Positions 16,218-23,893 of a stretch of DNA of 41,663 nt are shown in pieces. Below the pieces are notes generated by a model. That model did not search any database. It had not been told where the DNA came from and saw only the letters and a program-made list of their open reading frames with translations. Source of the DNA: CAYWMD01 sp964458575 (GTDB taxonomy: Bacteria > Verrucomicrobiota > Verrucomicrobiia > Limisphaerales > JADLHS01); assembly GCA_964458575.1 (NCBI GenBank), contig CAYWMD010000057.1, positions 1-41,663 on the forward strand, given 5' to 3'. The translations under genes were made by a program, and so were the position numbers. How positions within the stretch are numbered: position 1 is the stretch's first letter; each line of letters opens with the position of its first letter.

Positions 16218-16339
16218 CGACAGCAGGCGGGCTTTTCTTCCCCTTTCAATCTTTCCCTTCTTTCCGATTGCACTGCCGGCGAAGGCAGGACTACTTTGCG
16301 TTCGGTGCTTCGGGTATTCGAACAGAAAGGGAAAAGCTT

Positions 16340-17809
16340 ATGAACACAGAAATCTCACGTCGTTGTTTCCTCAAATCCTCGGCCGCGGGCGTCATCACCT
16401 GCGGGGCGCTCGCTGGATGGGCGGAAAGGCTGGCGGCGGCCACTTCCGCGCCGCGGCTGGGACCAACTTCAAAGGTGCGCATCGGCAAAATCTATTTCGG
16501 CCGCGAGCATCCGGGCTGGCCGGCGTCAACCGTGGACGTGCCGGCGGAAATGAAGCGTTGCGAAAGCGAACTCGCCAAACTCGCGCCGCAACTGGCGGAT
16601 GTTGAATTTGTCAACGCGGGCCTCGTTCACGAGGACGCGCAACTGGCCAAGGCCAAAGAACAGTTCAAAGACGTTGACGGCATTCTGGTCATGCAACTCA
16701 CGATGGGAATCGGCCAACAGCTTCAAAGCCTCATGGAGTTGGGCCTTCCAATCGTTTTGTTTGCCCTCCCCTACACCGGACACGAATGGCACACCATCGC
16801 GAGCTGGCAGCGGCAGGGCAAACTCATCGAATCCTATCCCACGAGCCGGTTCGAGGACGTGACGATTGCGATCCGTCCGTTCCGCGCGCTGCACCGACTC
16901 AAGGAAGCCCGCATTCTGCACGTGAACCACGTTCCCGCCGATGCCGCCTATTGCCAGGCCATCAAGGAAAAGTTCGGCACGGACATCCAGAACATCACCC
17001 TGCCGGAACTTCAGAAAGCCTACGAGGCCGCCGACCAGAGCGAGGCGATGGCCGACTGCCGCCGTTGGATGAAGGAAGCACGCAAAATCGTTGAACCGAC
17101 GAAGGAGGAAATCCTCAAAGGTTCGCTCATGTATGTCGCCATGCGGAACTTGCTGGCGGAACACGACGCCGTGCTGGTCACGATGAATTGTCTGGGCATG
17201 AACCTGATGGGCCGGGGCATGGGCTACCCGTGCCTTGGCTTCGTGCGGTTTAACAACATGGGCCTGGGCGGCGTGTGCGAGGCGGATTTGAAATCGAGCA
17301 TGACGCATCTCATCTTCAGTTATCTTGTGGGCAGGCCGGGATTTGTGACCGATCCGGTTTTTGACCGCTCGACCTCCAGCATCATCCACGCGCATTGCGT
17401 GGCGGCGACCCAGATGGAAGGTCCGGATTCACGTCCAGCGCCGTATCACATCCGCAGCCACTTGGAGGACAACAAGGGCGCGTCGCTTCAAGTCAAGCTG
17501 CCCGTCGGCGGGAAGCTCACCATGGCGCGGCTGATTGGCACGGACAAACTTCTGTTCGCAACCGGCGACGCCACCGACAGTCCGATGGTCGAGTGGGGTT
17601 GCCGTACCAAGCTGACGATGAAGGTCCAAAATATCGAGCGCTTCCTGGAGAACTGGTCGTGTGGCTTGCATCGCGTCGTGTTCTACGGCGACCATACGCA
17701 AGACGTGCATCGCTTCTGCCGGTTTGCCAGGGTCCGGGTCCTGCACGAGGGCGTGGACGATTTGCATCAGGTGGAGGGGCTGGAGTGGGAACCGCGTGTG
17801 CACGCGTAA
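16340..17809 (+). CDS. Tat-exported L-fucose/L-arabinose isomerase-like protein
   Basis: The protein has 489 residues from ATG 16340, with a twin-arginine leader SRRCFLKSSAAG and a hydrophobic stretch to about residue 35. The body resembles the fucose/arabinose isomerase-like superfamily: an N-terminal Rossmann-like region (KIYFGREHPGW, DGILVMQLTMGIGQ), a middle with MNCLGMNLMGRG and LGFVRFNNMGLGGVCEADLKS, and a C-terminal beta domain with metal-site-like HCVAATQMEGPDS and HRVVFYGDH. True isomerases are cytosolic, so an exported member is probably not a classic isomerase. The frame upstream to 16214 is not used, since the Tat leader fixes the start. Confidence 0.75.
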   Translation: MNTEISRRCFLKSSAAGVITCGALAGWAERLAAATSAPRLGPTSKVRIGKIYFGREHPGWPASTVDVPAEMKRCESELAKLAPQLADVEFVNAGLVHEDAQLAKAKEQFKDVDGILVMQLTMGIGQQLQSLMELGLPIVLFALPYTGHEWHTIASWQRQGKLIESYPTSRFEDVTIAIRPFRALHRLKEARILHVNHVPADAAYCQAIKEKFGTDIQNITLPELQKAYEAADQSEAMADCRRWMKEARKIVEPTKEEILKGSLMYVAMRNLLAEHDAVLVTMNCLGMNLMGRGMGYPCLGFVRFNNMGLGGVCEADLKSSMTHLIFSYLVGRPGFVTDPVFDRSTSSIIHAHCVAATQMEGPDSRPAPYHIRSHLEDNKGASLQVKLPVGGKLTMARLIGTDKLLFATGDATDSPMVEWGCRTKLTMKVQNIERFLENWSCGLHRVVFYGDHTQDVHRFCRFARVRVLHEGVDDLHQVEGLEWEPRVHA

Positions 17810-17880
17810 CAGTCGCCAAACACACCCGGAATTCGAAGCTTTACATTTCTCGCCGTGGCCGTCATTTTTCCGGCACTGCT

Positions 17881-18006
17881 ATGGATGCTTTCTGGAGCTA
17901 TTGCACCATGCCCATTGGCGTGGCGCTGTGTTTCGGGCCGGCGATGCTGGTCTGGTGGTTGACTCGCGACAAAAAACCGAGCGACGACCGGGCGGATTCG
18001 CATTGA
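17881..18006 (+). CDS. Possible 41-residue single-pass membrane protein
   Basis: ATG 17881 opens a 41-codon frame: MDAFWSYCTMPIGVALCFG, a hydrophobic helix continuing to LVWWLT, then the charged tail RDKKPSDDRADSH. The composition (one helix, positive then acidic tail) is typical of real small membrane proteins and unusual for random sequence. No family is recognised and there is no strong ribosome-binding site. Confidence 0.4.
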   Translation: MDAFWSYCTMPIGVALCFGPAMLVWWLTRDKKPSDDRADSH

Positions 18007-18072
18007 GGTCCTTGTCCGGGCATTCTTGCTGGCGGCATCCCGCGGTCGCTGATCGTCAGCCGACTCAAGCAA

Positions 18073-18630
18073 ATGCAAAATCGGACGAAGATTGTCTGCG
18101 GCGTCTTTGCAAGCATTACATTTGGGGCTGGTTTGATCTCGCAAGCCATTTGCCGGGACCCTCAATTTGCGGTTGGCATTGTTAGCTTGGGACGATGGCA
18201 GGGTGATGCGAGGATAGGGTATTGTGCATCACTGACCAATTCTGGCACTTCGGCGTGCTTGCTCACCGGTGTTCGCTATGAGTGGAAGGATGCTGCCGGC
18301 CAATTGCAAAGTGCATCCGCATCTTCCTTTGACGGCCGTTTGTTCCGATCCGGAGCGGCCGAGACAGTCACTTTTCTGATACCGCCTGATGCCCAGAGCG
18401 TTCGAGTGTGTGTGCTCTACGACTTCTCATCGCTGACCAGGACGCTGAAAAAGCGAATCGGCCCGGTGTGCGGAAAGCTCGCGCTCAATCCAACGGTCTT
18501 TCGATTCCCAAAGTTGGCTGTTTGGTTAATGGAGATCGGAAATACTACAGACCGTCAATTCCTCAGTCCGTGGGCGGCGAACCGAGGAGTGCTGGATCGC
18601 GGATCATGGGAAGAAACCTTGCCGCGTTGA
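18073..18630 (+). CDS. Hypothetical exported or membrane-anchored protein
   Basis: The protein has 185 residues. An N-terminal hydrophobic segment (residues about 7-25, IVCGVFASITFGAGLISQA) precedes a domain rich in beta-strand pattern, with sequence LTNSGTSACLLTGVRYEWKD and FRSGAAETVTFLIPP that looks like an immunoglobulin-like fold. Four to five cysteines are scattered. Its codon use and composition are slightly less GC-rich than the neighbours. Function not recognised. Its stop codon lies inside the hairpin at 18617-18662. Confidence 0.6.
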   Translation: MQNRTKIVCGVFASITFGAGLISQAICRDPQFAVGIVSLGRWQGDARIGYCASLTNSGTSACLLTGVRYEWKDAAGQLQSASASSFDGRLFRSGAAETVTFLIPPDAQSVRVCVLYDFSSLTRTLKKRIGPVCGKLALNPTVFRFPKLAVWLMEIGNTTDRQFLSPWAANRGVLDRGSWEETLPR

Positions 18631-18662
18631 GCCGTCACGGCGACTCGTTTAACGCGGCAAGG
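18617..18662. terminator. Nested hairpin at the convergent gene junction
   Basis: CCTTGCCGCGTT (18617-18628) pairs perfectly with AACGCGGCAAGG (18651-18662). Inside the 22-nt loop is a second hairpin, GCCG-tca-CGGC. It sits where the plus-strand 185-residue gene (stop 18630) and the minus-strand roadblock gene (stop 18673) converge. There is no T-tract, so termination strength is uncertain. Confidence 0.55.
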
Positions 18663-18672
18663 GTTCAGTAAC

Positions 18673-19152
18673 TCACGCCTTGCGTCTGAAGAGATCCCGC
18701 GTGTCCGCCACGTTCAGCACGGACAAGTCCAACCCGCCCTCGGGGTCGCGTTCGTGCGCCAGTTGTAGCTGGCGGGCGATGAGCTGCCGCGTGTCGGTGG
18801 CGTAATATTTCACCACGCCGACGCCGACGGCCGCTTTGAACACCACCAGCAGGAGGCACTCCTCATCCACGGCGGTGATAAACATGCTGAATTGCGAGCC
18901 GGCCTGATAAACGCAGTCGAAACTGGTTTCGTGAATGAGATTGGCGATGGTCTGGTTGGCCAGGTAAGCGCCGGAGGCCAGGGCGCCGATGGTCGTGACG
19001 TCGAACTGGCGCGAGTCCCCTTGATGAGTGATGAGGAACCCGCCCTTGTCCACTATCAACGCCGTGATGGCATCGGTCCGGTCCAGATAACTCCGCAACA
19101 CATCGTCGAGCTGCTGGATGTCTTCCTCGAGCAGTTGAGGCAGGGTGGCCAT
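18673..19152 (-). CDS. Roadblock/LC7-domain protein (MglB-like)
   Basis: The 159-residue protein is a single roadblock/LC7 domain: a helix (MATLPQLLEEDIQQLDDVLRSYL), a strand TAITALIVDKGGFLITHQG, a central helix TTIGALASGAYLANQTIANLI, and strands FDCVYQAGSQFSMFITAVDEECLLLVVF, followed by a C-terminal extension with a long helix. Roadblock proteins such as MglB act as GAPs or regulators of MglA/Rag-type small GTPases. It starts 1 nt after the stop of the GTPase gene, so the two are translated together and are probable partners. Its tail past residue 115 is longer than a minimal domain. Confidence 0.85.
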   Translation of the reverse strand: MATLPQLLEEDIQQLDDVLRSYLDRTDAITALIVDKGGFLITHQGDSRQFDVTTIGALASGAYLANQTIANLIHETSFDCVYQAGSQFSMFITAVDEECLLLVVFKAAVGVGVVKYYATDTRQLIARQLQLAHERDPEGGLDLSVLNVADTRDLFRRKA

Positions 19153-19153
19153 G

Positions 19154-19768
19154 TCATGCGTACTGCGGTTCGTGTTGGTTGATGAACTTGTTCAGCAACA
19201 TGCGGGTGATCATGTTGAGCGATTCGAACACCCCTTCGCACCGGTGCGCCACGGACGAAAACGACGGCACCTGGTAGTCGCGGTTGTTCAAAAGAAATTC
19301 CATGTATTCGACCGGCGCGGCGTTGGGCAGATCGCGCTTGTTGTATTGCAGGACGTAGGGAATGTCGTCGAGGTTCAGCTTGAGCGTGCGGAGATTGTCC
19401 AGGAGGTTCTGGAAACTCTCGACGTTCTCGGTCATCTTTTCGTACTGGGAATCGGCCACGAACACGATGCCGTCCACGCCGCGCAAGACGAGCTGGCGGG
19501 TGGTGTTGTAAATGACCTGGCCGGGCACGGTGTAGAGCTGGAACTTCGTTTTAAAGCCCTTGATGGACATTGCCTCGATGGGGAGGAAATCGAAGAACAG
19601 GGTGCGATCCGAACTGGTGGCGAGCGAAACGAGCTTGCCGCGGTTGCCGGCGGCGGTCTGCACGTGGTCGTGGACCTGCACGAGGTTGGTCGTCTTGCCG
19701 CCCATGGCGGGGCCGTAATAGACGATCTTTACCTGCAGTTCCTTGGTGGCTTGGTTGATGATGGCCAT
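19154..19768 (-). CDS. MglA-like small Ras-family GTPase
   Basis: The 204-residue protein starts at ATG 19768. The G1/P-loop is YYGPAMGGKTTNL (GPAxxGKT, residues 19-25), LFFDFLP (58-63) is the MglA-type switch I region, the G3 equivalent is TVPGQVIYNTTRQ (80-92; PGQ instead of DxxGQ), and G4 is NKRD (143-146). This set defines the bacterial MglA/Gtr-like subgroup, which organises cell polarity and motility in Myxococcus and acts elsewhere as a molecular switch. It lies between two roadblock-domain genes, spaced 7 nt from one and 1 nt from the other. The open frame extends upstream to 19861, but MAIINQ is the family-typical start. Confidence 0.92.
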   Translation of the reverse strand: MAIINQATKELQVKIVYYGPAMGGKTTNLVQVHDHVQTAAGNRGKLVSLATSSDRTLFFDFLPIEAMSIKGFKTKFQLYTVPGQVIYNTTRQLVLRGVDGIVFVADSQYEKMTENVESFQNLLDNLRTLKLNLDDIPYVLQYNKRDLPNAAPVEYMEFLLNNRDYQVPSFSSVAHRCEGVFESLNMITRMLLNKFINQHEPQYA

Positions 19769-19775
19769 AAAATCC

Positions 19776-21557
19776 TTACTTGTTCTTGTGATCCAGCTCC
19801 GCGGCGAGCGCCGCCAGCGGGCCGGTGGGCAGCGCTTCGCCCACGCGGCCGAAGGCGGCAAAGAAAATCGCGTTCACGCGGAAAATCTTCCACGGCACGT
19901 TGCCCACGGTGAAATTGAGATTGTTGAGATCGCCCATGCGCAATTCCTTGGTCGTCTGGCTGACTTTGGAAAAGATTTGCGGCAGGAAAGCCGCCAGCGT
20001 GTCGCCGTTGAATTCCGGCGGAATCCGGCTGGCCACCATCAGACCATCAGGCAGGGCAATCAACGCCCCGGCGACGCCGTCCAGCGCGGCGGCGCGCGAA
20101 ACGATTTCGTTGGGCGTGGCATACTTGACGACAAAATCGGTGCCCGTCGCCTGCTTGCGCTTGGCTTCGCTTTCATCCACGCGCGCCATGTCGTGGATGT
20201 CATCCCACACATAATAGTTCGTATCCACGACCTTATTGACCGGCGGTGTGGCTGGTGCCGGGGTGGTGGAAACCTCGGGTTTGGGCAGGCCGAAGAACAG
20301 GTTGGGAATGGTTTCGTCTATCGCCACGCGCCGCGAGAGATGCCGGGTATCCGACTTCTTGCGGGCGACGAACAGCGGAGCGAGCACGCTTAATGGCAGT
20401 TCCAACTCCATCCCGTCATGCGCCGAAACGCCCGCGGGCGCCGCGGGTTGGACCCAGGAGCGCAGGACTTTCCAGGCAAACACCACGCGACCGCGTTTGA
20501 GTGCAGCCTCGATGAGCGCCGCTGGCATTACCAAGCGCGCTTCCGTGAGGTTCATCAGCACGATTTCCTGCCGCACCGCGTCCGGCCAGGCTTGCGCGAC
20601 CGCCGACAAGCCAATCGCCAGGGTTGGCGCATCGGCTGCCATGGACAAGACCGGGAGCGCTGGCGCGGGTTGCACCGGTTGCGCCGGACGTGCCACCGGT
20701 TCCTTGGGTTTCACCGGCAAAGCTGGATGGATCGGCAAGGTCGGTTTGATGGGCGCGACGGGGATCGCGGGCGAAATCGGTGTAATGGGCGCGGCCGTTA
20801 TTTCCGGGGCTTTCGGCGCCTTGGGCGCGACCGGCATGCGTTGAAAAATCTGATCCGGCACGGCCGCAGATGGCGACGCGAACGGGTTGCGCGGGCGCGC
20901 GCCGGGAGCAACCGGGACGCCGGGTATTGGGTGACTGACCGGGGCAGGCGGGTGGAAGCGGGACGGTGCGTGCGCGGCCGGGTTCGGCTTGCCCACCGAA
21001 AAGACAAGTCCCTGTCCCTCCGCACCGAAGGGGCTGGCAACCTCGGCGGGCAGGTCCACGCGTTTCTGTTCCGGCCGGCGAACCAGCAAGGCGGGATTCA
21101 ATCGCGAGAGTATTTCTGCGAGCGGCAAAACGACTTCGACACTGTCGCGGTCCTTGCCGGTCGTGAAAACCTCCGGTCGGGACAGGCGGATTTCGCCAAA
21201 GGTCAGCTTGACCGCTCCGCTGCCGAGTTGAGCGAGGATTTTCTCGCTGGGCACCTCGACCATCAGACCGGTGACATCGTTCTGTCGCACGCGTCCGCGC
21301 AATTCAAGCGGCAGGTCAGCCAGGATGGCCGACAGCGGGATCTGTATTCTGCTGCCGTTGCCATTTGGCGATCCCGGCGTGCCAGCCGGACGCGGAGGGT
21401 GGGCGATCACCGGCGCCGGCGTGGCGCGCACCGGCGGGATGTGGGCCGGGCTGAAGGCCGGCTGGGCCTCGCCCGAAGCGTTCGGGTCGCGCCGCGTCAC
21501 CAGGTTCTTTAGAAACCCGAAGAACTTTGACTTCGCAGGTTGAGAGGTGGCACTCAT
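19776..21557 (-). CDS. Large Pro/Ala-rich protein with duplicated N-terminal domains and C-terminal roadblock domain
   Basis: The protein has 593 residues. Residues 1-25 are basic (KSKFFGFLKNLVTRR). Residues 70-175 and about 315-425 look like two copies of one domain: LSAILADLP...NDVTGLMVEVP...ILAQLGSGAVKLTF and LSAVAQAWP...NLTEARLVMPAALIEAALKRGRVVF, each followed by an L-PL segment. A Pro/Ala-rich linker (190-305) separates them. Residues 480-575 form a roadblock/LC7 fold (ALDGVAGALIALPDGLMVAS, long helix FLPQIFSKVSQTT, final strands). It is first in an operon with the GTPase and the small roadblock protein, so it probably binds that GTPase. No described family is recognised for the duplicated domain. 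Confidence 0.82.
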   Translation of the reverse strand: MSATSQPAKSKFFGFLKNLVTRRDPNASGEAQPAFSPAHIPPVRATPAPVIAHPPRPAGTPGSPNGNGSRIQIPLSAILADLPLELRGRVRQNDVTGLMVEVPSEKILAQLGSGAVKLTFGEIRLSRPEVFTTGKDRDSVEVVLPLAEILSRLNPALLVRRPEQKRVDLPAEVASPFGAEGQGLVFSVGKPNPAAHAPSRFHPPAPVSHPIPGVPVAPGARPRNPFASPSAAVPDQIFQRMPVAPKAPKAPEITAAPITPISPAIPVAPIKPTLPIHPALPVKPKEPVARPAQPVQPAPALPVLSMAADAPTLAIGLSAVAQAWPDAVRQEIVLMNLTEARLVMPAALIEAALKRGRVVFAWKVLRSWVQPAAPAGVSAHDGMELELPLSVLAPLFVARKKSDTRHLSRRVAIDETIPNLFFGLPKPEVSTTPAPATPPVNKVVDTNYYVWDDIHDMARVDESEAKRKQATGTDFVVKYATPNEIVSRAAALDGVAGALIALPDGLMVASRIPPEFNGDTLAAFLPQIFSKVSQTTKELRMGDLNNLNFTVGNVPWKIFRVNAIFFAAFGRVGEALPTGPLAALAAELDHKNK

Positions 21558-22039
21558 GGCAAATCAGTGACTACAGGCGGACGGGACGGCAACGGTTAAC
21601 GGGCCGGCGGCTGACGCCAGCGGCCGTGATTTCCTTTCATGGCAAATGCGATTCATTTGGTTATGGCTTCACACAAACGATTTCAATCCGTATCCGGCGC
21701 AGAAAACATGCCAGTAAATCCGGCGCGCCGGCCGGTGCCAACCGGTGCCGGCACTTCAACCACGCCCGCCCCAGCGGCGTTTTTTGGGCCGGGCGTGCGG
21801 GCGCTGTGAGTTGTCCCATCGGTGGACTGGATGTCCATGCCACTGCCCCGTACCCATTCGATGGCCGCCCGCTGAACGACGGCGACGACCGTTGGTTCGT
21901 TGCGCCCAAACGGCACGTGAAAAATCCCGGCCACCACCTATGCCCCGGAATATCACTTGCTTTTGAAGGCGGCTAACCAGAGCCTGCATTCAGGCTTGAA
22001 TTTACAAAACGCCCGAGTTAGCCGTTGGAACGACGACAA
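21558..22039. promoter_or_regulatory. Divergent regulatory region with a nested leader hairpin
   Basis: This is a 482-nt spacer between the two divergent halves of the GTPase module. I find no credible gene: the 149-codon plus frame at 21527 overlaps the neighbouring gene antisense and looks random. A hairpin CACGCCCG/CGGGCGTG (21761-21797) occurs mid-way. Just before the response-regulator start, GGCTAAC (21971-21977) pairs with GTTAGCC (22017-22023) and encloses AGCCTG-catt-CAGGCT (21981-21996). Both promoters must be here, but I cannot place them firmly. Confidence 0.5.
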
Positions 22040-23113
22040 ATGGACGAACATCATAAAATCCTGCTGGTGGACGACGATCCCGACCTGCTGGACATGTACC
22101 GAGAGATGCTCGCCCAGCTCCCGAGCCGGCCGGAAATCCACACCGCCACCTCCGGTCCGCGCGGAATGGCCATGCTCGAGGCCCGTCCGTTCCGGCTGCT
22201 GATTTGCGATCTGAAAATGCCGAAGATGGACGGTTTGCAGGTGCTTTCCATTGTCCGGCGCAAGTATCCGGCATTGCGCACCGTGGTGCTCACCTCGGTG
22301 GCAGACGAGCAATTCCGGTCGCGCGTCTATGCGCTGGGGGTGGACCTGTTCTGGCAAAAGCCGGCCACCAAGCACGAAATCCAACTCTTCCTCGAGTGCA
22401 TCGAATCGCTGCTGGGTCGAGAATCCGAACCGGGGTTCCGCGGCGTGCAAAGCAAAAGCCTCGTGGATCTCGTCCAGTTGGAATGCATTTCGCAAAACTC
22501 CGTCACCTTTCGCATCACCAACGGTCCCCTGATCGGGAAGATCTGGATCAACAACGGCGATCTGATTGATGCTGAAACCGAGGAGTTGCGCGCGGAGGAG
22601 GCGTTTCAAAGGATTCTCTCCTGGAAAGCCGGCAGCTTCGAAACCCTGCCCGCCGAGCCCGCGCGGCCCCGCACCATCTTCAAATCCTACAACGCCCTCC
22701 TGCTCGAAACCGCGCAGGCCATTGACGAGTCGCGCGGTGAGATTCCGGCCGTGCCCGGCGAAGCGGTCGGGCGCGCACCGGTCTCCGCGTTGAACGAACT
22801 GGCCCAGGTGGACGGCGTCGAGTTTGTGCTCGCCACCAAAGCCGGCGATCGCGGCAAGCCCCGCTTCGAAGCGCGCGGTCTCGAAAACCCCGACCGCATC
22901 GCGGGTTGGTCGCAACAAAGTCTCGAACGGTTCCGCGTCCTGGGCGAACAACTGCAAGCCGGTCCGCTCGAACAGATCGAGGGCCTCGGTCCGCAACGGC
23001 ACGTCGCCTTGTCGCCGCGCGGCGACATCCAGTTTTGCGTCGGCTGGCGGCATTCGCTCGAACCCGAGGAAATCCGCGACCGGATGAGAAAGGTGCTGGC
23101 GCTATGGGTCTGA
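22040..23113 (+). CDS. Response regulator: REC, PATAN (DUF4388) and roadblock-like domain
   Basis: The 357-residue protein starts at ATG 22040. Residues 5-125 form a REC domain with acidic pair Asp11/Asp12, phosphoacceptor Asp57 (LLICDLKMP), Thr85 and Lys107 (FWQKP). Residues 135-230 (SKSLVDLVQLECISQNSVTFRIT...GKIWINNGDLIDAE...EEAFQRILSWKAGSFE) form a PATAN/DUF4388 domain, common in PatA-like and gliding regulators. Residues 250-357 (LNELAQVDGVEFVLATKAGD...FCVGWRH) look like a degenerate roadblock domain. No DNA-binding domain is present, so output is probably by protein contact, perhaps with the neighbouring GTPase. The TTG at 22025 is a less likely start. The stop overlaps the next gene by 10 nt. 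Confidence 0.85.
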   Translation: MDEHHKILLVDDDPDLLDMYREMLAQLPSRPEIHTATSGPRGMAMLEARPFRLLICDLKMPKMDGLQVLSIVRRKYPALRTVVLTSVADEQFRSRVYALGVDLFWQKPATKHEIQLFLECIESLLGRESEPGFRGVQSKSLVDLVQLECISQNSVTFRITNGPLIGKIWINNGDLIDAETEELRAEEAFQRILSWKAGSFETLPAEPARPRTIFKSYNALLLETAQAIDESRGEIPAVPGEAVGRAPVSALNELAQVDGVEFVLATKAGDRGKPRFEARGLENPDRIAGWSQQSLERFRVLGEQLQAGPLEQIEGLGPQRHVALSPRGDIQFCVGWRHSLEPEEIRDRMRKVLALWV

Positions 23114-23406
23114 GGAAATTATTCACGCGCACCGCGCCACCGCTGAAGCGCCTGCCCAACGGTTCGTTCACCCTCGACCGGACGGGCCAGATTCTCGTCA
23201 GCACGGTGCCGTCCAGCTTCCCGGCGGCGGTGATGCGCGAAATTGGCCGGCAGGTGCTGGGCGCCTTTCACGAAGCGCAGGCCGCCCAATTGCCCCTGGC
23301 TGAATTGATCGTCCATTATGGCAGCCTGAAGATTGTTGCGCGCGAACTGCGCGGCGGTGCCATTGTCTTCCTGTCGCCCAAGTCACCCATCAGCCCGGCC
23401 AACTAA
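23104..23406 (+). CDS. 100-residue roadblock-like protein
   Basis: ATG 23104 lies inside the end of the response-regulator gene (10-nt overlap), indicating coupled translation. After a basic start (MGLRKLFTRTAPPLKRLPN) come FTLDRTGQILVSTVPSSFP, a helix VMREIGRQVLGAFHEAQ, then LAELIVHYGSLKIVARELRGGAIVFLSP. Strand-helix-strand-strand with an L-K-I-V-A-R-E-L...G-G-A-I-V-F-L ending matches the second half of roadblock/LC7 folds, but it is short and the assignment is by pattern only. As part of the signalling module it may be a subunit that pairs with other roadblock proteins. Confidence 0.7.
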   Translation: MGLRKLFTRTAPPLKRLPNGSFTLDRTGQILVSTVPSSFPAAVMREIGRQVLGAFHEAQAAQLPLAELIVHYGSLKIVARELRGGAIVFLSPKSPISPAN

Positions 23407-23421
23407 ACGACGCCCAAACCT

Positions 23422-23826
23422 ATGAGCATTAAAAAATTGGACTCCCTCATCCAGCAACTGGAGAACTACCTGGAATGCTGGAAGCAGTTCAACCAGTTCG
23501 TCAACCTGGCGCGCTCGAAAAAATTCGGTGCCGAGGACGAGAACCAGTTCCTGGAAACCAAGAGCGTCATCGTCCAGGAGCTCGAGCTGATTCTATCCGC
23601 GGTTGAAGTCAGTTCACCCACGAAGGAGGAGATTCATACCCTGATCGGCAGCGCTCCGTCGTTGCGCTATCTCTCCGAGATGAATGAAGGCGCGTTGCGC
23701 AACGTGGAGAATCAGTGGCACAAGATTTACATCGGCTGGCACGCCATCCTCGGCCAGCTTAAGGTCCGGCAGCACGCAACCACGGACAAGTCCACGTTGT
23801 CGAGCCTCTTCGGCTCGAAGAAATAG
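23422..23826 (+). CDS. 134-residue all-helical protein of the GTPase module, unknown
   Basis: It starts 15 nt after the roadblock-like gene. It appears entirely alpha-helical, with segments LDSLIQQLENYLECWKQFNQ, FLETKSVIVQELELILSAVE, and a third containing NVENQWHKIYIGWHAILGQL, rich in Trp, Glu and Leu, then a Ser/Lys tail. There is no signal peptide or membrane helix. It may be a helical-bundle adaptor or scaffold of the module. No family is recognised. It is the last gene of the plus-strand set: a 67-nt gap separates it from uppP. Confidence 0.75.
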   Translation: MSIKKLDSLIQQLENYLECWKQFNQFVNLARSKKFGAEDENQFLETKSVIVQELELILSAVEVSSPTKEEIHTLIGSAPSLRYLSEMNEGALRNVENQWHKIYIGWHAILGQLKVRQHATTDKSTLSSLFGSKK

Positions 23827-23893
23827 GCGCAAGGCCTCTGCCAACGCTTTTCCCGCTTGCCTTCTCCGGCGCTTTCGCGTCTAACCACTCGCC

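Noticed and set aside
20418..21512. 364-residue Arg-rich plus-strand ORF
   Set aside because: Antisense of the 593-residue roadblock protein, no domain pattern.
21527..21976. 149-residue plus-strand ORF in the divergent spacer
   Set aside because: Starts antisense inside the neighbouring gene and has a random, Arg-rich composition.
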